From the NCBI RefSeq assembly GCF_002723835.1, contig NZ_BEWG01000029.1, positions 7,691-69,321 on the forward strand: a stretch of 61,631 bases of DNA, read 5' to 3'. The translations under genes were made by a program, and so were the position numbers. Shown one piece after another: positions 17,988-26,065 of this stretch. Within the stretch, counting starts at the first letter, position 1. Each line of letters opens with the position of its first letter. The DNA comes from Mycobacterium sp. shizuoka-1 (GTDB lineage Bacteria; Actinomycetota; Actinomycetes; Mycobacteriales; Mycobacteriaceae). Below the pieces are notes generated by a model. That model searched no databases and was not told where the DNA came from. It was given only the letters and a program-made list of their open reading frames with translations.

Positions 17988-18363
17988 AATCGGATTCCTT
18001 CCCCGTAAGCGCGACCGCACTGGCGAGCACCGAGTCGGTCAGCTGGCGGCCACGCTCGGTCAGCTGGTACATCACCAACTTGCCCTGACGCCGCGAGGAC
18101 ACCAGCGACGCGTTCTTGAGTTGGCGCAGGTGGTGTGAGACCAAGCCCTGCGGCAGTCCGACCACCCAGGCCATGTCGCAAACGCACAGCTCGTCACCGG
18201 CGGCGAGTGCGGCCGCAATGGACAACCGGGTCGCATCGCTCAGGCCGCGCGCCGCCGCGGCGGCGGCTTGAATGGTGGCGGGGTCTGGAACCGTGGCCCG
18301 GATGGACTCCGCGCGCGGCAGGTCCAAACAGAGGAGATCGCAAGTGTCCACCGGCTCCGTCAT
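17980..18363 (-). CDS. ArsR/SmtB-family metal-sensing repressor (CadC-like)
   Basis: Encodes 127 residues from the ATG at 18363; a GTG at 18369 is possible. It is a winged-helix ArsR/SmtB protein. The N-terminus has CDLLCLDLP, and the DNA-binding region has the ELCVCDMA motif that provides alpha-3 metal ligands in CadC/ArsR sensors, followed by GLVSHHLRQLKNASLVSSRR as the recognition helix and wing. The protein should repress the downstream P1B-4 ATPase until a soft or divalent metal binds. The inverted repeat at 18361-18390 overlaps its start and is the likely operator. The metal (Cd, Pb, Zn or As(III)) is not determined. Confidence 0.88.
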   Translation of the reverse strand: MTEPVDTCDLLCLDLPRAESIRATVPDPATIQAAAAAARGLSDATRLSIAAALAAGDELCVCDMAWVVGLPQGLVSHHLRQLKNASLVSSRRQGKLVMYQLTERGRQLTDSVLASAVALTGKESDCV

Positions 18364-18390
18364 ATCCACATACTAAAGTACGTTGATATG
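18361..18390. promoter_or_regulatory. ArsR/SmtB-type operator
   Basis: An AT-rich inverted repeat with CATATC (18361-18366) and GATATG (18385-18390) as its outer arms lies over the start of the arsR gene and extends upstream. AT-rich imperfect dyads of this size are typical targets of ArsR/SmtB repressors, and the position implies autoregulation. Confidence 0.6.
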
Positions 18391-18518
18391 TCCGTGGAAG
18401 GGCTTGCGCAATCCTGATCAACACGGGGCCGAGTCGGAGAATCTGCAGTGCCACCGCACGTCGCCGGGGCGCTGCCAGCGAGGCAGCCTTCTTCTTGTCG
18501 CCGCACGCGATGAGCCGG

Positions 18519-19487
18519 TCAGCAGCGATTCTTCGAGGCCGGGTCGGGGGTCGACGTCTGAGTGGCGCCGTTCGGCGTCGTGGTGGCCTCCGACGCACAC
18601 CCGCCGCGTCCAGTGAATGGGTAGATCATTTGGCGCAGATAGCTGTTGGGGTAATCAGGCTTGGCAGCCATACCCAGCTGGGTGGAATCGAATCGTCGGG
18701 CGGGGTCATAGGAGAAGGTCCGCATGAGGTGATCCCACACCAGGGTGAACAGCCCGAAGTTGACGTCACCGATGCCGGCCCATTTGAGGTGGTGGAATCG
18801 GTGGCCTTCGTTGAGGGCCAGGACGTACTTGGCGGGGCCGATGCGGTACTCGGCGTTGGAGTGTTGCAGCAGCAGTTGAATCGCGACGGCCAGGGCGAGG
18901 GCTGATGCGACATCGACGGGCAGCCCGATCAGGATCAGGGGAACGACGCCGGCGGTCATCTCCACGGTTTGGTGCAGCGGGTGTTTCATCAGGCCGTTGA
19001 GGCCGTAGAAGCGGGTGACGCTGTGGTGCACCGCGTGGAAGCGCCACAGCACGCCGACCTTGTGGCTGGCCAGATGTACCACGGTAATGCCAAAGTCGGC
19101 GACCAGGATCGCGGTAAGAACCTGCGCGACGAATGGCCAACTGTGTGGCCACAACCGGGGCGCGGGGACGATGGCCGCGAGCAGCGGGATCGCGGCGACG
19201 CTGGCCAGAATGAGGGTCTCGTTGACCGCCACGTGGATGCGGTCCCGTGTGCCATCGGCTCGATCGTGGTTCCACTCCGGGTCATACGGAATGATCCGCT
19301 CCACCAGGAACCCCGTGGCGATCGCAACCGCCAGAATCGCGACCAGCCAAAATTTTGGGGCGCCCGCGGCGGCCACGGCGATGCCCGCGCCGTTGAGGCC
19401 GATCAGCATGAACGGCACGTAGCCGTAGCGGGCCACTGCCTGGAGCGCGGTGGTGGACGTCGAAGCCGTAGGGGAAGTTGTACTCAT
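18519..19487 (-). CDS. Sterol desaturase / fatty acid hydroxylase family membrane protein
   Basis: Encodes 322 residues with several transmembrane helices and the di-iron histidine boxes of the family: HLASH, HAVHH and HRFHH. Such enzymes hydroxylate or desaturate lipids, using O2 and a di-iron centre in the membrane. The substrate is not known. It lies upstream of the metal-ATPase operon, reading the same way but more than 150 bases away. Mycobacteria carry many such proteins in lipid metabolism. The C-terminal tail is rich in Thr/Ser/Pro, and its role is unclear. Confidence 0.85.
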   Translation of the reverse strand: MSTTSPTASTSTTALQAVARYGYVPFMLIGLNGAGIAVAAAGAPKFWLVAILAVAIATGFLVERIIPYDPEWNHDRADGTRDRIHVAVNETLILASVAAIPLLAAIVPAPRLWPHSWPFVAQVLTAILVADFGITVVHLASHKVGVLWRFHAVHHSVTRFYGLNGLMKHPLHQTVEMTAGVVPLILIGLPVDVASALALAVAIQLLLQHSNAEYRIGPAKYVLALNEGHRFHHLKWAGIGDVNFGLFTLVWDHLMRTFSYDPARRFDSTQLGMAAKPDYPNSYLRQMIYPFTGRGGCASEATTTPNGATQTSTPDPASKNRC

Positions 19488-19534
19488 GCCTTGATCGTCG
19501 CGGTAGCCGCCGGGCCAGGGCTTGAATGATTCGG

Positions 19535-20317
19535 CTAGCTGCTGGGGTCGAGGTCCCAGGACACGTGCCGACTCAGCACCGAGGGCGGCAGACCGAACAT
19601 CTCGCGGGTGGTGCGAGTGAGGTGGGCACTGTCAGCGAAGCCTGCACCGTGCGCGGCGCCAGTCAGGTCGTCCCCGCCTTGGACCAGGGTGATCGCAACC
19701 CTCAGCCGTGACCACAACACGTAGCGCCACAGCGGGATTCCGACCTGCGCGGTGAACAGGTGAGTGAAGCGGCTCGCCGAAAGGCCCACCCGTGCCGCGA
19801 GTTCGGCCCCCCTCACGGGGCCGGCTGCTACAAGAGCTGGCAGCAACCGCAATGCATGATCGACCGAGGAGTGTCGCGCCGGCACATCGTGTTCGAACGT
19901 GACGGGTGATAGGTCTGCCACCAGTTCGGCGACCACTGTGGCAAGCGGTCGGCGCGCAGTAGAGGCGAGCGCCGAGCTGATGGCCCATCCGGAGTCGATC
20001 GCGCGTAGGTGCGCAGCTCGTCCCGGCGCTGATTCGGGCTCCAGGAACACCACCGTGCCGTCCTGGGCGCCGGCCCGGATTCGATGGGCCGCGTCGGCAG
20101 GCACTACCACTTTCGTGCCCGTGTGTGACGCCCCCTGCTCATCGGTGACCGTCAATGGCGTAGCCGCCGTGATGATTTGCACGGCGTGGTGAGCGTGGGT
20201 ATCGGTGGCGCCGATGGATCCGGCGAACGCCAGCACTCCGGGCCGGAGGAGCGCCGCACCGCCCCATCGCGGTTGGGCGTCGTCGTCTGCGGACCTACCC
20301 GGGTGCGGGTGGCTCAT
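19535..20317 (-). CDS. AraC-family transcriptional regulator
   Basis: Encodes 260 residues from MSHPHPGR. An N-terminal cupin-like domain (about 20-120) carries the HAHHAVQI motif, and the C-terminal AraC DNA-binding domain has two helix-turn-helix units (LAARVGLSASRFTHLFTAQV; GAAHGAGFADSAHLTRTTRE). The GTG/ATG upstream would lengthen the protein; the ATG at 20317 is preferred because it has an AAGGAAA site. It ends 47 bases before the sterol-desaturase-like gene and reads in the same direction, so it may control it. The effector is unknown. Confidence 0.85.
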   Translation of the reverse strand: MSHPHPGRSADDDAQPRWGGAALLRPGVLAFAGSIGATDTHAHHAVQIITAATPLTVTDEQGASHTGTKVVVPADAAHRIRAGAQDGTVVFLEPESAPGRAAHLRAIDSGWAISSALASTARRPLATVVAELVADLSPVTFEHDVPARHSSVDHALRLLPALVAAGPVRGAELAARVGLSASRFTHLFTAQVGIPLWRYVLWSRLRVAITLVQGGDDLTGAAHGAGFADSAHLTRTTREMFGLPPSVLSRHVSWDLDPSS

Positions 20318-20507
20318 CGTTCGAGGTTTCCTTGCGTCGGTGTCGTCATGATCGCCGGACGCGACTCCTGAGAAACGGGCTTCGATGGCGTGTCGCTCCA
20401 CATGGAACGGGTCACCGTTGTGTGCCGTCGCTCACGACGACAACCGCGCAGCGATGTGGCTTTCACGGGCACAGGCGCCATCAAGCCGACGGTCCCCCGG
20501 CCGGTGA

Positions 20508-21104
20508 TCATCCGATGCGCGGAACGAAGCGTCCTACGCGGCTGACGTAATCGCGGTAGCGCTCGCTGTGCGTGCGATGCAGATACGGTTCCTCCACGAA
20601 GCGGACCTGCAACTCGATCGACGTCAGCAACAGGACGAAGCCAATGAGCGCCAATGGATTTGGTGCCATCAGCGCTACGCCGGCGCCGAATACCAGCATG
20701 GCGGTGAAGATGGGGTTGCGCACCCACCCAAACATCCCACCCTCGACGAGTCGGGTGGTTTCGCCGGCGTCGACGCCGATGCGCCACGAGTCACCCATCG
20801 ACTCTTGCGCCCACAATGTCGCGGCGATACCCACCACCGCCGCCACCGTCCCGAGCGCCGCAAATAAGGGGGCGTCGAGCGTGACGACAGGCGACAGCAG
20901 ACCGGCTACCTGGAGCATCGGCGCGAGCGCACCCGCCACAATTGCCACCACGAAGCCGGCACCGGCAAGCCACTCTAACGACCCCGGCCGTCCATGGAAG
21001 CCACGCATACCCGTGGACCCAGTGCGGCGCCACTGCCGATAGCTACGCCACCCGAACCCCAAAACGATAAACATTCCGTAGAACACCAGTGCCGCCGTTG
21101 CCAT
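20508..21104 (-). CDS. Isoprenylcysteine carboxyl methyltransferase-like (ICMT/PEMT family) membrane protein
   Basis: Encodes 198 residues with about five transmembrane helices. The conserved C-terminal segment includes GGMFGWVRNPIFTAMLV and VRFVEEPYLHRTHSERYRDY, which match the ICMT/NnrU-like family (RNP motif and EE...Y region) that binds S-adenosylmethionine. These proteins are found in many bacteria with unknown substrates. The ATG at 21104 has GGAGG ahead of it and is preferred to the ATG at 21122. It follows the cyclase-YHS gene in the same direction with a gap of 46 bases. Confidence 0.8.
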   Translation of the reverse strand: MATAALVFYGMFIVLGFGWRSYRQWRRTGSTGMRGFHGRPGSLEWLAGAGFVVAIVAGALAPMLQVAGLLSPVVTLDAPLFAALGTVAAVVGIAATLWAQESMGDSWRIGVDAGETTRLVEGGMFGWVRNPIFTAMLVFGAGVALMAPNPLALIGFVLLLTSIELQVRFVEEPYLHRTHSERYRDYVSRVGRFVPRIG

Positions 21105-21150
21105 CCTGGCCCCTCCATTCATTTCGTAACCGTTGTGTGACAAACAGTGA

Positions 21151-21852
21151 CTACTGCGCGACCGAAGACTCGCTTGCAGATCCGGCCCGTGTGTCGAATC
21201 GGTCGGCGCAATCCGTCGAGCAGAGACGGTAGGCTCGGCCGTCACGGCTTCGGGTGACAGTGGCGGACGCGGCGGTGACATGTAGCCGGCACACCGGGTC
21301 GAAGTGCTGCTGGTGTTCCCCGCCGATGTCCACTGCGAACAGTTCCATCGGGTTGGCCATGTTTCTGACGCTCACCAGCCCGAGTGCTGCGAGGGGAAGG
21401 CCGAGATCGGCGGCGGCCGTGGCGACGTCGCGACCGATAACGATCAGCCCAGGTGCGGCGAGTGCGGCCAACCTCGCCGCGGCGTTCACAGTCGTCCCGT
21501 AGACGTCGCCGCGCCGTCTCACCACCGTTCCCGCGCTGACCCCTGCACAAAGCATCGGAAAGCCCATGGCAAGCCCCGCTGCAACGCCCAATCGGTGCAG
21601 GAAGGCCAGCGCGGCAGGCGCGTCCGCACTGGCGACCATGACGGCATCACCCATCGTCTTGATCAGCTCGTCGCCGGGCCCCAGCGCTACATTGACCATG
21701 ACTGCGAAGTGGGCGGCGACGTGATCGCCGTGGATCTCGATGAGTGCCGTGTCGCCAGACATGTCGGCGAACAAGATGGCCCCACTGGTGTCGGCATGGT
21801 CGAAAGTCGTTTCAGCACTTGCATTGGCCATCATCGTCCTGAGCTGTGTCAC
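21151..21852 (-). CDS. Class III nucleotide cyclase fused to a YHS/TRASH-like metal domain
   Basis: Encodes up to 233 residues. Residues about 25-165 form a class III adenylate/guanylate cyclase domain: FADMSG carries the first metal aspartate, GDAVM the turn before the second, and YGTTVNAAARL the transition-state region. Residues about 185-220 form a YHS/TRASH-like Cys module (DPVCRLHV ... YRLCSTDCADRF). The arrangement suggests that metal binding at the C-terminus tunes cyclic-nucleotide synthesis. The start is GTG 21852; ATGs at 21834 and 21831 are alternatives, the second of which has a nearby AGGA. A related but frameshifted gene lies at 32881-33703, next to another metal ATPase. Confidence 0.8.
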   Translation of the reverse strand: MTQLRTMMANASAETTFDHADTSGAILFADMSGDTALIEIHGDHVAAHFAVMVNVALGPGDELIKTMGDAVMVASADAPAALAFLHRLGVAAGLAMGFPMLCAGVSAGTVVRRRGDVYGTTVNAAARLAALAAPGLIVIGRDVATAAADLGLPLAALGLVSVRNMANPMELFAVDIGGEHQQHFDPVCRLHVTAASATVTRSRDGRAYRLCSTDCADRFDTRAGSASESSVAQ

Positions 21853-21937
21853 CGTCCGCGAACCCGGTAGGCCGGGCCGTGCGGTTCGGCGCAGTGACCG
21901 TCGTCAGTGTCGCCGCTTTCGTCATGAGTTCACAATA

Positions 21938-21963
21938 CATAGTTATATGCGCATGTGTCTATG
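21938..21963. promoter_or_regulatory. Inverted repeat upstream of the cyclase-YHS gene
   Basis: CATAG (21938-21942) and CTATG (21959-21963) flank a central ATGCGCAT. The AT-rich block is about 90-100 bases upstream of the cyclase start and resembles a metal-sensor (ArsR/SmtB-type) operator. The related element at 36241-36260 precedes the second P1B-4 ATPase. Confidence 0.35.
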
Positions 21964-22265
21964 CGTAGGTAATGCGGCGCGGTGGAGGCGAACCATGAAG
22001 GCCGGGGATGCCAACCGCTAAGCAACCGCAGTTCTCGACACCGAGCCGACATGGCTCCCGGCCCAACGCCGCTGACACCTGTTGCTGCGCAGTCCATTCG
22101 GCGCTCTTCCCTTCAACCCCGGCAACCTTCCCGCACGCATTCTTCCCCGGCCGTAGAAACGGTCTTCGTCCAGCGGTCGCCCCGCCGAAGCGAACCGCGC
22201 GGCAAATTCCACCTCTGTAATTATGTGACTGCTGTTACTGACGGGGCTAATGTGAGTTATCTTTC

Positions 22266-22284
22266 CTACGTAGTAGGTACGTAT
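22266..22284. promoter_or_regulatory. BlaI-type box upstream of the NlpC/P60 gene
   Basis: CTACGTAGTAGGTACGTAT fits CTAC-N11-GTAG with one mismatch. It lies about 80 bases upstream of the NlpC/P60 start and probably controls it. Confidence 0.6.
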
Positions 22285-22365
22285 TTGTGCCGCGCTCACG
22301 TTCGCGATTCAGCCCGCTATTGGCGCGTGGGAGTAGCTCGCCGCGCGGCGCACCGAGGAGAAGAC

Positions 22366-23136
22366 ATGGAATCACACGCCCGGGGCAAGGGTGAAGCACC
22401 TGCCGGCGCTGACCGTTCCGACCCGGCGATCCGCATTGCGAGACTCGCTCGACGGCTCCCCGCAGTTATCGCGACCGTTATCTTGCTTTTGCTCGCATGT
22501 GCACCGGTCGCGTCGGCCCAACCTGCTGCCGGTCCCTGGGACCCCCTCCTTCCAAAGCTGCCGAGCGCAGGCGCTCCCGGTGATCCGGTCGCCATCGCGA
22601 ACGCATCGCTTCAGGCCACGGCTTTGGCGACGCAGACGGCGATGAATATGGGTCGCAACTTCCTCAGCAGCCTGGGAATCGTCAGTCCTGCCGCAGATCC
22701 GTCGACGAGCGTGCGCGGAAATCGCGTTAATGGTCCCCAAGCGATCGAGTACGTCATCCGCCGAGCGGGAACACAAATCGGTGTCCCCTACTCCTGGGGT
22801 GGGGGAAGCCTCACAGGCCCAACCCGCGGCGTCGACCAGGGAGCGGACACCGTCGGCTTTGACTGTTCAGGCCTTACGCGGTTCGCCTTCGCCGGCGTCG
22901 GAGTGCTGCTGCCGCGATGGTCCGGCGACCAGTACGACGCCGGCCGAAAGGTTCCTCCCTCTCAGGCTAAACGCGGCGACCTGTTGTTCTGGGGGCCCGG
23001 CGGAAGTCAACACGAAGCGATCTACTTGGGCGGAGGACAGATGATCGAGGCGCAACGAACTGGCGTTCCCATCAAAGTCTCACCAGTGCGCCACGCTGGG
23101 ATGACACCGTACGTCGTACGGATTATCGAGAGCTGA
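22366..23136 (+). CDS. NlpC/P60 peptidoglycan hydrolase (RipA/RipB-like)
   Basis: Encodes 256 residues. An N-terminal hydrophobic signal (about 28-50, ending ASAQ) directs export. The C-terminal NlpC/P60 domain contains GVPYSWGGG, the catalytic Cys in GFDCSGLTRFAF, and the catalytic His in QHEAIYLGGGQM. This is the arrangement of mycobacterial RipA/RipB endopeptidases, which cut D-Glu-mDAP cross-bridges in the wall. Both catalytic residues are present, unlike RipD. GAGGAGAAG precedes the ATG at 22366; an in-frame upstream frame to 21982 is rejected for lack of a ribosome site. A BlaI-type box lies upstream. Confidence 0.88.
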   Translation: MESHARGKGEAPAGADRSDPAIRIARLARRLPAVIATVILLLLACAPVASAQPAAGPWDPLLPKLPSAGAPGDPVAIANASLQATALATQTAMNMGRNFLSSLGIVSPAADPSTSVRGNRVNGPQAIEYVIRRAGTQIGVPYSWGGGSLTGPTRGVDQGADTVGFDCSGLTRFAFAGVGVLLPRWSGDQYDAGRKVPPSQAKRGDLLFWGPGGSQHEAIYLGGGQMIEAQRTGVPIKVSPVRHAGMTPYVVRIIES

Positions 23137-23546
23137 CCGAGATCGCCCAATCAGCAAGCGCGCCAAGCCGTTCACCTTCGCGCGTGACCGCATCACCCGA
23201 CGAGACGGTAGCCAACGCGGACGGTGCGGAGGTAGCGCAGACGGGTCGAGTCACCATCGAGCTCGCGACGAAGATTGCGACATGCACGCCGAATGCAGGC
23301 CGAGGTCCGGAATGCCAAGTCCCCCATGACGCTTCTGAAGTCGCCGGCACGTCGCTGGTTCTCCCAGACTGTCGGGTAGTGCCCGCTCAATTACGAACTC
23401 CGTCCGCGTGAGCTGTAACGAATTTCCTCGCTGGTACACCTGTCGGGCCGACAGCATCGACCACTAGGTCGTCGATTTGCCGCCGCCGCGTACCGTCGGC
23501 CGGACCGTCCCTCGTCTCGGACATCACCTAGGTCCGCTGGTGGTGA
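23137..23546. other. Intergenic stretch without a supportable gene
   Basis: About 410 bases between the convergent NlpC/P60 and serine-hydrolase genes. Short frames on both strands have no domain signature or ribosome site. One AAGATT half-site occurs at 23271, but without the paired repeat. Confidence 0.5.
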
Positions 23547-24338
23547 CTAAGCTGGGGCAAGCAGGATTTGCGCCAGGCGGGTGGTCGTTTCCACACCATC
23601 GCCGTAGCCGCCTTCCCCGTTGAGCGAGTTCATGATCGCCAACGTGTAGCGCTGTCGAGGGCCGGCGAAACCGACGCTATTGACGACCCAGCCGCCCTGC
23701 TCTTGAGACCACCCGTTCTTGTTGCCGGGAATCATGGCCGCGCCCGCTCCCCAGACTCCCCATTGTTGGTTGGCATCGAGGTGTTGCATCTCCGACACGA
23801 TCGCCGCGGTTTCGGCCGCAGGCAAGCTCGTGAGGGTGTAATTCATCAGCCGGTCGAGGTCCTCGCTCGTGGCCTTCTGAAAGCCCCAGTACGGGTGCGT
23901 GCTGCTGAACCCAGGCTGCGGTTGCAGGCTAGTGAGTCCGTACGTGGCGAAATTGCGGTTGAACGCCATGTTGTCCGGTCCGCTATAGCGTTCCCAAAGC
24001 GTATCCGCAGCGCCGCTGTCCGATGAGTGCATCATGTCGGCCATGAGTTGGCGGTCGGCCGGGGTCAAGGTGATCTGGCCGGCGCGTGCCCTAGTCAACA
24101 GATCGACCACCATCGCCAGCTTGATGGTGGATGCGGTCCACATCATCGTGTTGGCCACCTCGTTGCGGTGAGTCTCTCCGGTTGTCCGGTCGCGAAGCAC
24201 ATAGCCCACTACGCCGGGACGGGTGGCGAGGTAGGCGTCTGCCTGCGCGACGCGCTGTCCGATCTCAGCGGCGGCCATGGGCGTCGGCGCGAAGAGCAAG
24301 ACGGTCATAGCGACAAGTCCGGAGACGACGGCTTTCAC
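23547..24338 (-). CDS. Exported class A beta-lactamase-like serine hydrolase
   Basis: Encodes 263 residues. The N-terminal 24 residues form a signal peptide. The serine-hydrolase motif STIK (SxxK) is followed by SDSGAAD, in the place of the SDN element, and a KNGWS segment stands where KTG would be. These fit a class A beta-lactamase/PBP-like fold of the type found in mycobacteria as 'serine hydrolase' proteins. The lack of canonical SDN and KTG makes true penicillin hydrolysis uncertain; it could be a peptidoglycan-related hydrolase. A BlaI-type box (24401-24419) lies 63 bases before the start, consistent with control by the BlaI protein of this window. Confidence 0.78.
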   Translation of the reverse strand: MKAVVSGLVAMTVLLFAPTPMAAAEIGQRVAQADAYLATRPGVVGYVLRDRTTGETHRNEVANTMMWTASTIKLAMVVDLLTRARAGQITLTPADRQLMADMMHSSDSGAADTLWERYSGPDNMAFNRNFATYGLTSLQPQPGFSSTHPYWGFQKATSEDLDRLMNYTLTSLPAAETAAIVSEMQHLDANQQWGVWGAGAAMIPGNKNGWSQEQGGWVVNSVGFAGPRQRYTLAIMNSLNGEGGYGDGVETTTRLAQILLAPA

Positions 24339-24400
24339 GTGCGTAGCTTGTCAGCCCCACGGACATCAGGGCCGACGGCACGCCGGGTAAGCACCGGCTC

Positions 24401-24419
24401 CTACTATCCGCCTACGTAC
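24401..24419. promoter_or_regulatory. BlaI-type box upstream of the beta-lactamase-like gene
   Basis: CTACTATCCGCCTACGTAC matches CTAC-N11-GTAG with one mismatch and closely resembles the copies at 28966 and 42252. It lies 63 bases from the gene start on the minus strand. Confidence 0.65.
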
Positions 24420-24610
24420 ATGCCCGCGGATGGCAAGTGTGCCGTCACGGGCTAGGTGTCGTGACCTGACAGGTTGTTGACGGCGTGCCTGCTTGAAACA
24501 GGGAGGGTGGGGACATCATCAGAAGAGAACTAGAACCGAGAAATGAGACCGGCAGGCCAGAGCCTCGCCGCCCACAGAGCCTCGCACCGCCAACCGAGGG
24601 CATAACAGAT

Positions 24611-24629
24611 CTACGGTCTTCCTCCGTAT
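24611..24629. promoter_or_regulatory. BlaI-type box upstream of the first DsbA-like gene
   Basis: CTACGGTCTTCCTCCGTAT matches CTAC-N11-GTAG with one mismatch, 113 bases before the DsbA-like start at 24742. The second dsbA gene has a similar element at 52250, which supports the assignment. Confidence 0.45.
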
Positions 24630-24741
24630 ATAGTCGGACACGCGATGCTCAACCGCGGGCACGGTCCGAGTCGGAGCTGCGGTAGACGGCTGCTCCGGCG
24701 CATCATAGACGTTCGGTGAAACTCAAGAAGGACGCATTCGA

Positions 24742-25401
24742 ATGGCACCTCTCACACGCATTCTGCTGACCGTCTTCGCGGTCATCACCATGATCATCGG
24801 GGTTGGCGTCTATCTCTCGGCACAGGACAAGGACACACCCGGCTCCGCGCAAGCCCAGGGTGGAGACGTCGGTCAGCTGGTCCGGGAAAACAGTCGCCGC
24901 CTCACCAACGTGCCAAATAGCGATGTCACCTTCGTCGAGTTCCTCGACTTCGAATGCGAAGCGTGCCGCGCGGCCTTCCCGATGGTCGAACAGCTGCGCG
25001 CCGAGTACGGGGACCGCGTCAACTTCGTCATCCGCTACTTCCCCATTCAGTCGCACTTCAATGCAGAGCGGGCGGCGCGTGCGGTCGAGGCGGCCGCTCA
25101 GCAGGACAAGTTCGAGCCCATGTACAAGAAGATGTATGAGACGCAAAGTGAGTGGGGCGAACAGCAAACTCCGGCGGACTCCCGATTCCGCGGGTTCGCC
25201 GCCGAACTTGGGCTGGACATGGCGGCGTTCGACGCTGCCTACAACGACCCCGCCACACTCGATCGTGTCAATGTCGATGTGGCTGACGGTAAGGCCCTCG
25301 GTGTCCAGGGCACACCGACCTTCTTCCTCGACGGAACCGAAGTGGAGTTCAGGAGCTACGACGACTTGAAGACCGCAGTCGAACAGGCCTTGAACGGATA
25401 G
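24742..25401 (+). CDS. DsbA-family thiol-disulfide oxidoreductase, membrane-anchored
   Basis: Encodes 219 residues. Residues 6-26 form an N-terminal membrane anchor with no cleavage site, so the thioredoxin-fold domain faces the outside. The active site is CEAC (Cys72, Cys75) in FLDFECEACRAAFP, and the cis-proline loop is GTPTFF. Such proteins oxidise or isomerise disulfides in exported proteins. AAGGA lies nine bases before the ATG. It is a close paralogue of the protein at 51538-52203; the two catalytic cysteines fall at the same residue numbers. A BlaI-type box lies upstream. Confidence 0.88.
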   Translation: MAPLTRILLTVFAVITMIIGVGVYLSAQDKDTPGSAQAQGGDVGQLVRENSRRLTNVPNSDVTFVEFLDFECEACRAAFPMVEQLRAEYGDRVNFVIRYFPIQSHFNAERAARAVEAAAQQDKFEPMYKKMYETQSEWGEQQTPADSRFRGFAAELGLDMAAFDAAYNDPATLDRVNVDVADGKALGVQGTPTFFLDGTEVEFRSYDDLKTAVEQALNG

Positions 25402-25471
25402 CCGCGGTGATTGATGGCGGCCCCAGGGCGCAGCGGTTCGACACCTCGGCACGTGGATGGCGCCATCGGCG

Positions 25472-26065
25472 CTAACATGCCGGCGCCGCCTCGTCGACGG
25501 CGATGCCGGGGGTCGACATCGACCGCATCACGTCGATCTCGCGTTGCTGCGAGGAAATGATTCCCTGTGCGAAGTAGGTTGCGTAGCGGCTATGTCCCGC
25601 ATCGACCTCGGTACGCGCCATCTTGATCGCCCCTGCGTGGTGCGCGATCATCAGTTCCAGATACAGGCGGTTGGCTGCGGCATCACCGGCGTTCTGCAAC
25701 GCCGTGAGATCCGCGGACGAGACCATGCCGCACTGGTTCGGATGATGCTGCTGCGCGGCGGCCGGGCCCACACCCCACAGCGCCAGCCAGCCCCGCATCA
25801 TCTCGATCTCGGATGCCTGCCGGCTGCTGATGGACACGGCTTGAGCGGCGACCTGTGGGTCGGCGTCTGACTTCGTCACCACGAGATCGGACATCTCGAT
25901 GGCCTGAGCATGGTGAGGAATCATCTGCTGGAGAAAGGCGACATCGGCGTCGTTGTGAGTGACGGCGATGTCACGCCGCGATACGGGGGCGGTGTCACTG
26001 CACGCGCTCAGCCCCAGGACCAGGGCGATGCAGGCCGTTATGCCGACGGTGCGGTACCTCGTCAT
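25472..26065 (-). CDS. DUF305 lipoprotein
   Basis: Encodes 197 residues with a lipobox (GLSAC), making it a secreted lipoprotein. Two DUF305 repeats carry QQMIPHHAQAIEMSDL and LMIAHHAGAIKMARTE, with the family's paired His residues, and the repeat separator is short, unlike the Met-rich linker of the copy at 10350. Its ATG overlaps the end of the fused CopD-CtaG gene (ATGA), so they are co-translated. A role in periplasmic copper binding is inferred from the neighbour and family habit. Confidence 0.88.
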   Translation of the reverse strand: MTRYRTVGITACIALVLGLSACSDTAPVSRRDIAVTHNDADVAFLQQMIPHHAQAIEMSDLVVTKSDADPQVAAQAVSISSRQASEIEMMRGWLALWGVGPAAAQQHHPNQCGMVSSADLTALQNAGDAAANRLYLELMIAHHAGAIKMARTEVDAGHSRYATYFAQGIISSQQREIDVMRSMSTPGIAVDEAAPAC

